6,540 nucleotides of DNA from JBCDBH01 sp039184055 (GTDB lineage: Bacteria; Acidobacteriota; Thermoanaerobaculia; Multivoradales; J023). The notes under the pieces were generated by a model. It was given only the letters and a program-made list of their open reading frames with translations. It had not been told where the DNA came from and did no database searches. The stretch covers positions 1 through 6,540 of the forward strand of contig JBCDBH010000331.1 of assembly GCA_039184055.1 (NCBI GenBank), written 5' to 3'. Below, in pieces: positions 6,226-6,540 of the stretch (position 1 is its first letter; each line of letters begins with the position of its first letter). Position numbers and translations under genes: made by a program.

Positions 6226-6540
6226 ATGATGGTCGGTGACACGCCGATCCGTACGGGGTTTGGGACGATGATGATCGGTGCCTCGATCCTCGTGCTCGCC
6301 CTGGTCGGATCCGCCCCTTTGCACGGGCAGCAGACATCTCGAGGTAAGGGTACATCCGCCAGCAGTCAGTCAGATCGTGGCGCATCCACCAGTCGACCGA
6401 GCACCGCCGGACGCTATCGCGGCGTGGGTCAGTATCGTGGTGCCCAACCTCTACCCAAACCCGCCCAGCCCACCTCACGCGGTTTGTCGACGATTCCCGG
6501 TCTCTCGGTGTCGGGCAATCTCTCGTTCTTGGGCAGCAAC
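6226..6540 (+). CDS. Exported protein of unknown function, N-terminal part only
   Basis: An open frame of 105 codons that runs off the window without a stop. A Shine-Dalgarno (GAAAGGAG) and a -10 box precede it. Residues 1-14 are polar, with an Arg at 9. Residues 15-33 are hydrophobic (MMIGASILVLALVGSAPLH), and a signal peptidase I cut is likely near residue 34, before QQTS. The next 50 or so residues are low in complexity, rich in Ser, Thr, Gln, Gly and Arg, and probably disordered. They include the near-repeat YRGVGQYRGA and a proline-rich turn (LPKPAQP). From about residue 87 the sequence turns more hydrophobic and alternating (LSTIPGLSVSGNLSFLGSN), which could open a beta-rich domain. I do not recognise a family. 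It is divergent from the propeller gene across a 246-nt spacer, so shared control is possible but unproven. Confidence 0.7.
   Translation, partial: MMVGDTPIRTGFGTMMIGASILVLALVGSAPLHGQQTSRGKGTSASSQSDRGASTSRPSTAGRYRGVGQYRGAQPLPKPAQPTSRGLSTIPGLSVSGNLSFLGSN

Noticed and set aside
1..6540. tRNA, rRNA, CRISPR, insertion-sequence ends, prophage genes or a defence system
   Set aside because: No cloverleaf-like segment, regular spaced repeats, terminal inverted repeats with target duplications, or recombinase, nuclease or phage proteins were seen.

Overview
The window is high-GC bacterial DNA carrying four whole genes and the start of a fifth. Most encode exported or membrane proteins. A Blc-type outer-membrane lipoprotein, a periplasmic chalcone-isomerase-like protein and Gram-negative export signals point to a proteobacterium. 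The acidic character of the large secreted protein would suit a marine or halophilic gammaproteobacterium. That placement is an inference from gene content, not from a phylogenetic marker.

Layout. (1) 55-624 (+): a lipoprotein lipocalin. (2) 693-1373 (+): an exported chalcone-isomerase-like protein, 68 nt downstream and probably in the same operon. An exact 19-bp tandem duplication lies over the lipocalin stop codon. (3) 1429-2700 (+): an APC-superfamily amino-acid permease. Its start codon lies in one arm of a perfect 8-bp inverted repeat, and a TATCCT box sits in the middle of that repeat. (4) 2701-5979 (-): a 1092-residue secreted protein with 11 recognisable Asp-box (BNR) motifs, of the VPS10/sortilin-like beta-propeller group, with an extra acidic C-terminal tail. 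Its stop codon directly abuts the permease stop codon, so there is no intergenic base between the two convergent genes. (5) 5980-6225: a divergent promoter region with a TACAAT -10 box on each strand. (6) 6226 to the window end (+): the N-terminal part of an unrecognised exported protein with a Ser/Thr/Gln/Gly/Arg-rich mature start.

How the genes relate. The lipocalin and the chalcone-isomerase-like protein are both envelope proteins whose folds bind small hydrophobic ligands. From memory, similar pairs occur in gammaproteobacterial clusters with Cfa-like methyltransferases, DUF1365, FAD-dependent oxidases, photolyase and ECF sigma/ChrR genes that deal with photo-oxidative stress and fatty-acid modification. 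The genes that would show this lie outside the window. The permease and the propeller protein have no evident functional link to that pair. I see no tRNA, rRNA, CRISPR array, insertion sequence or phage gene. The window does not contain a clearly new system. The most useful leads are the possible lipid-stress operon at the left edge, the symmetric element over the permease start, and the unidentified exported protein at the right edge.
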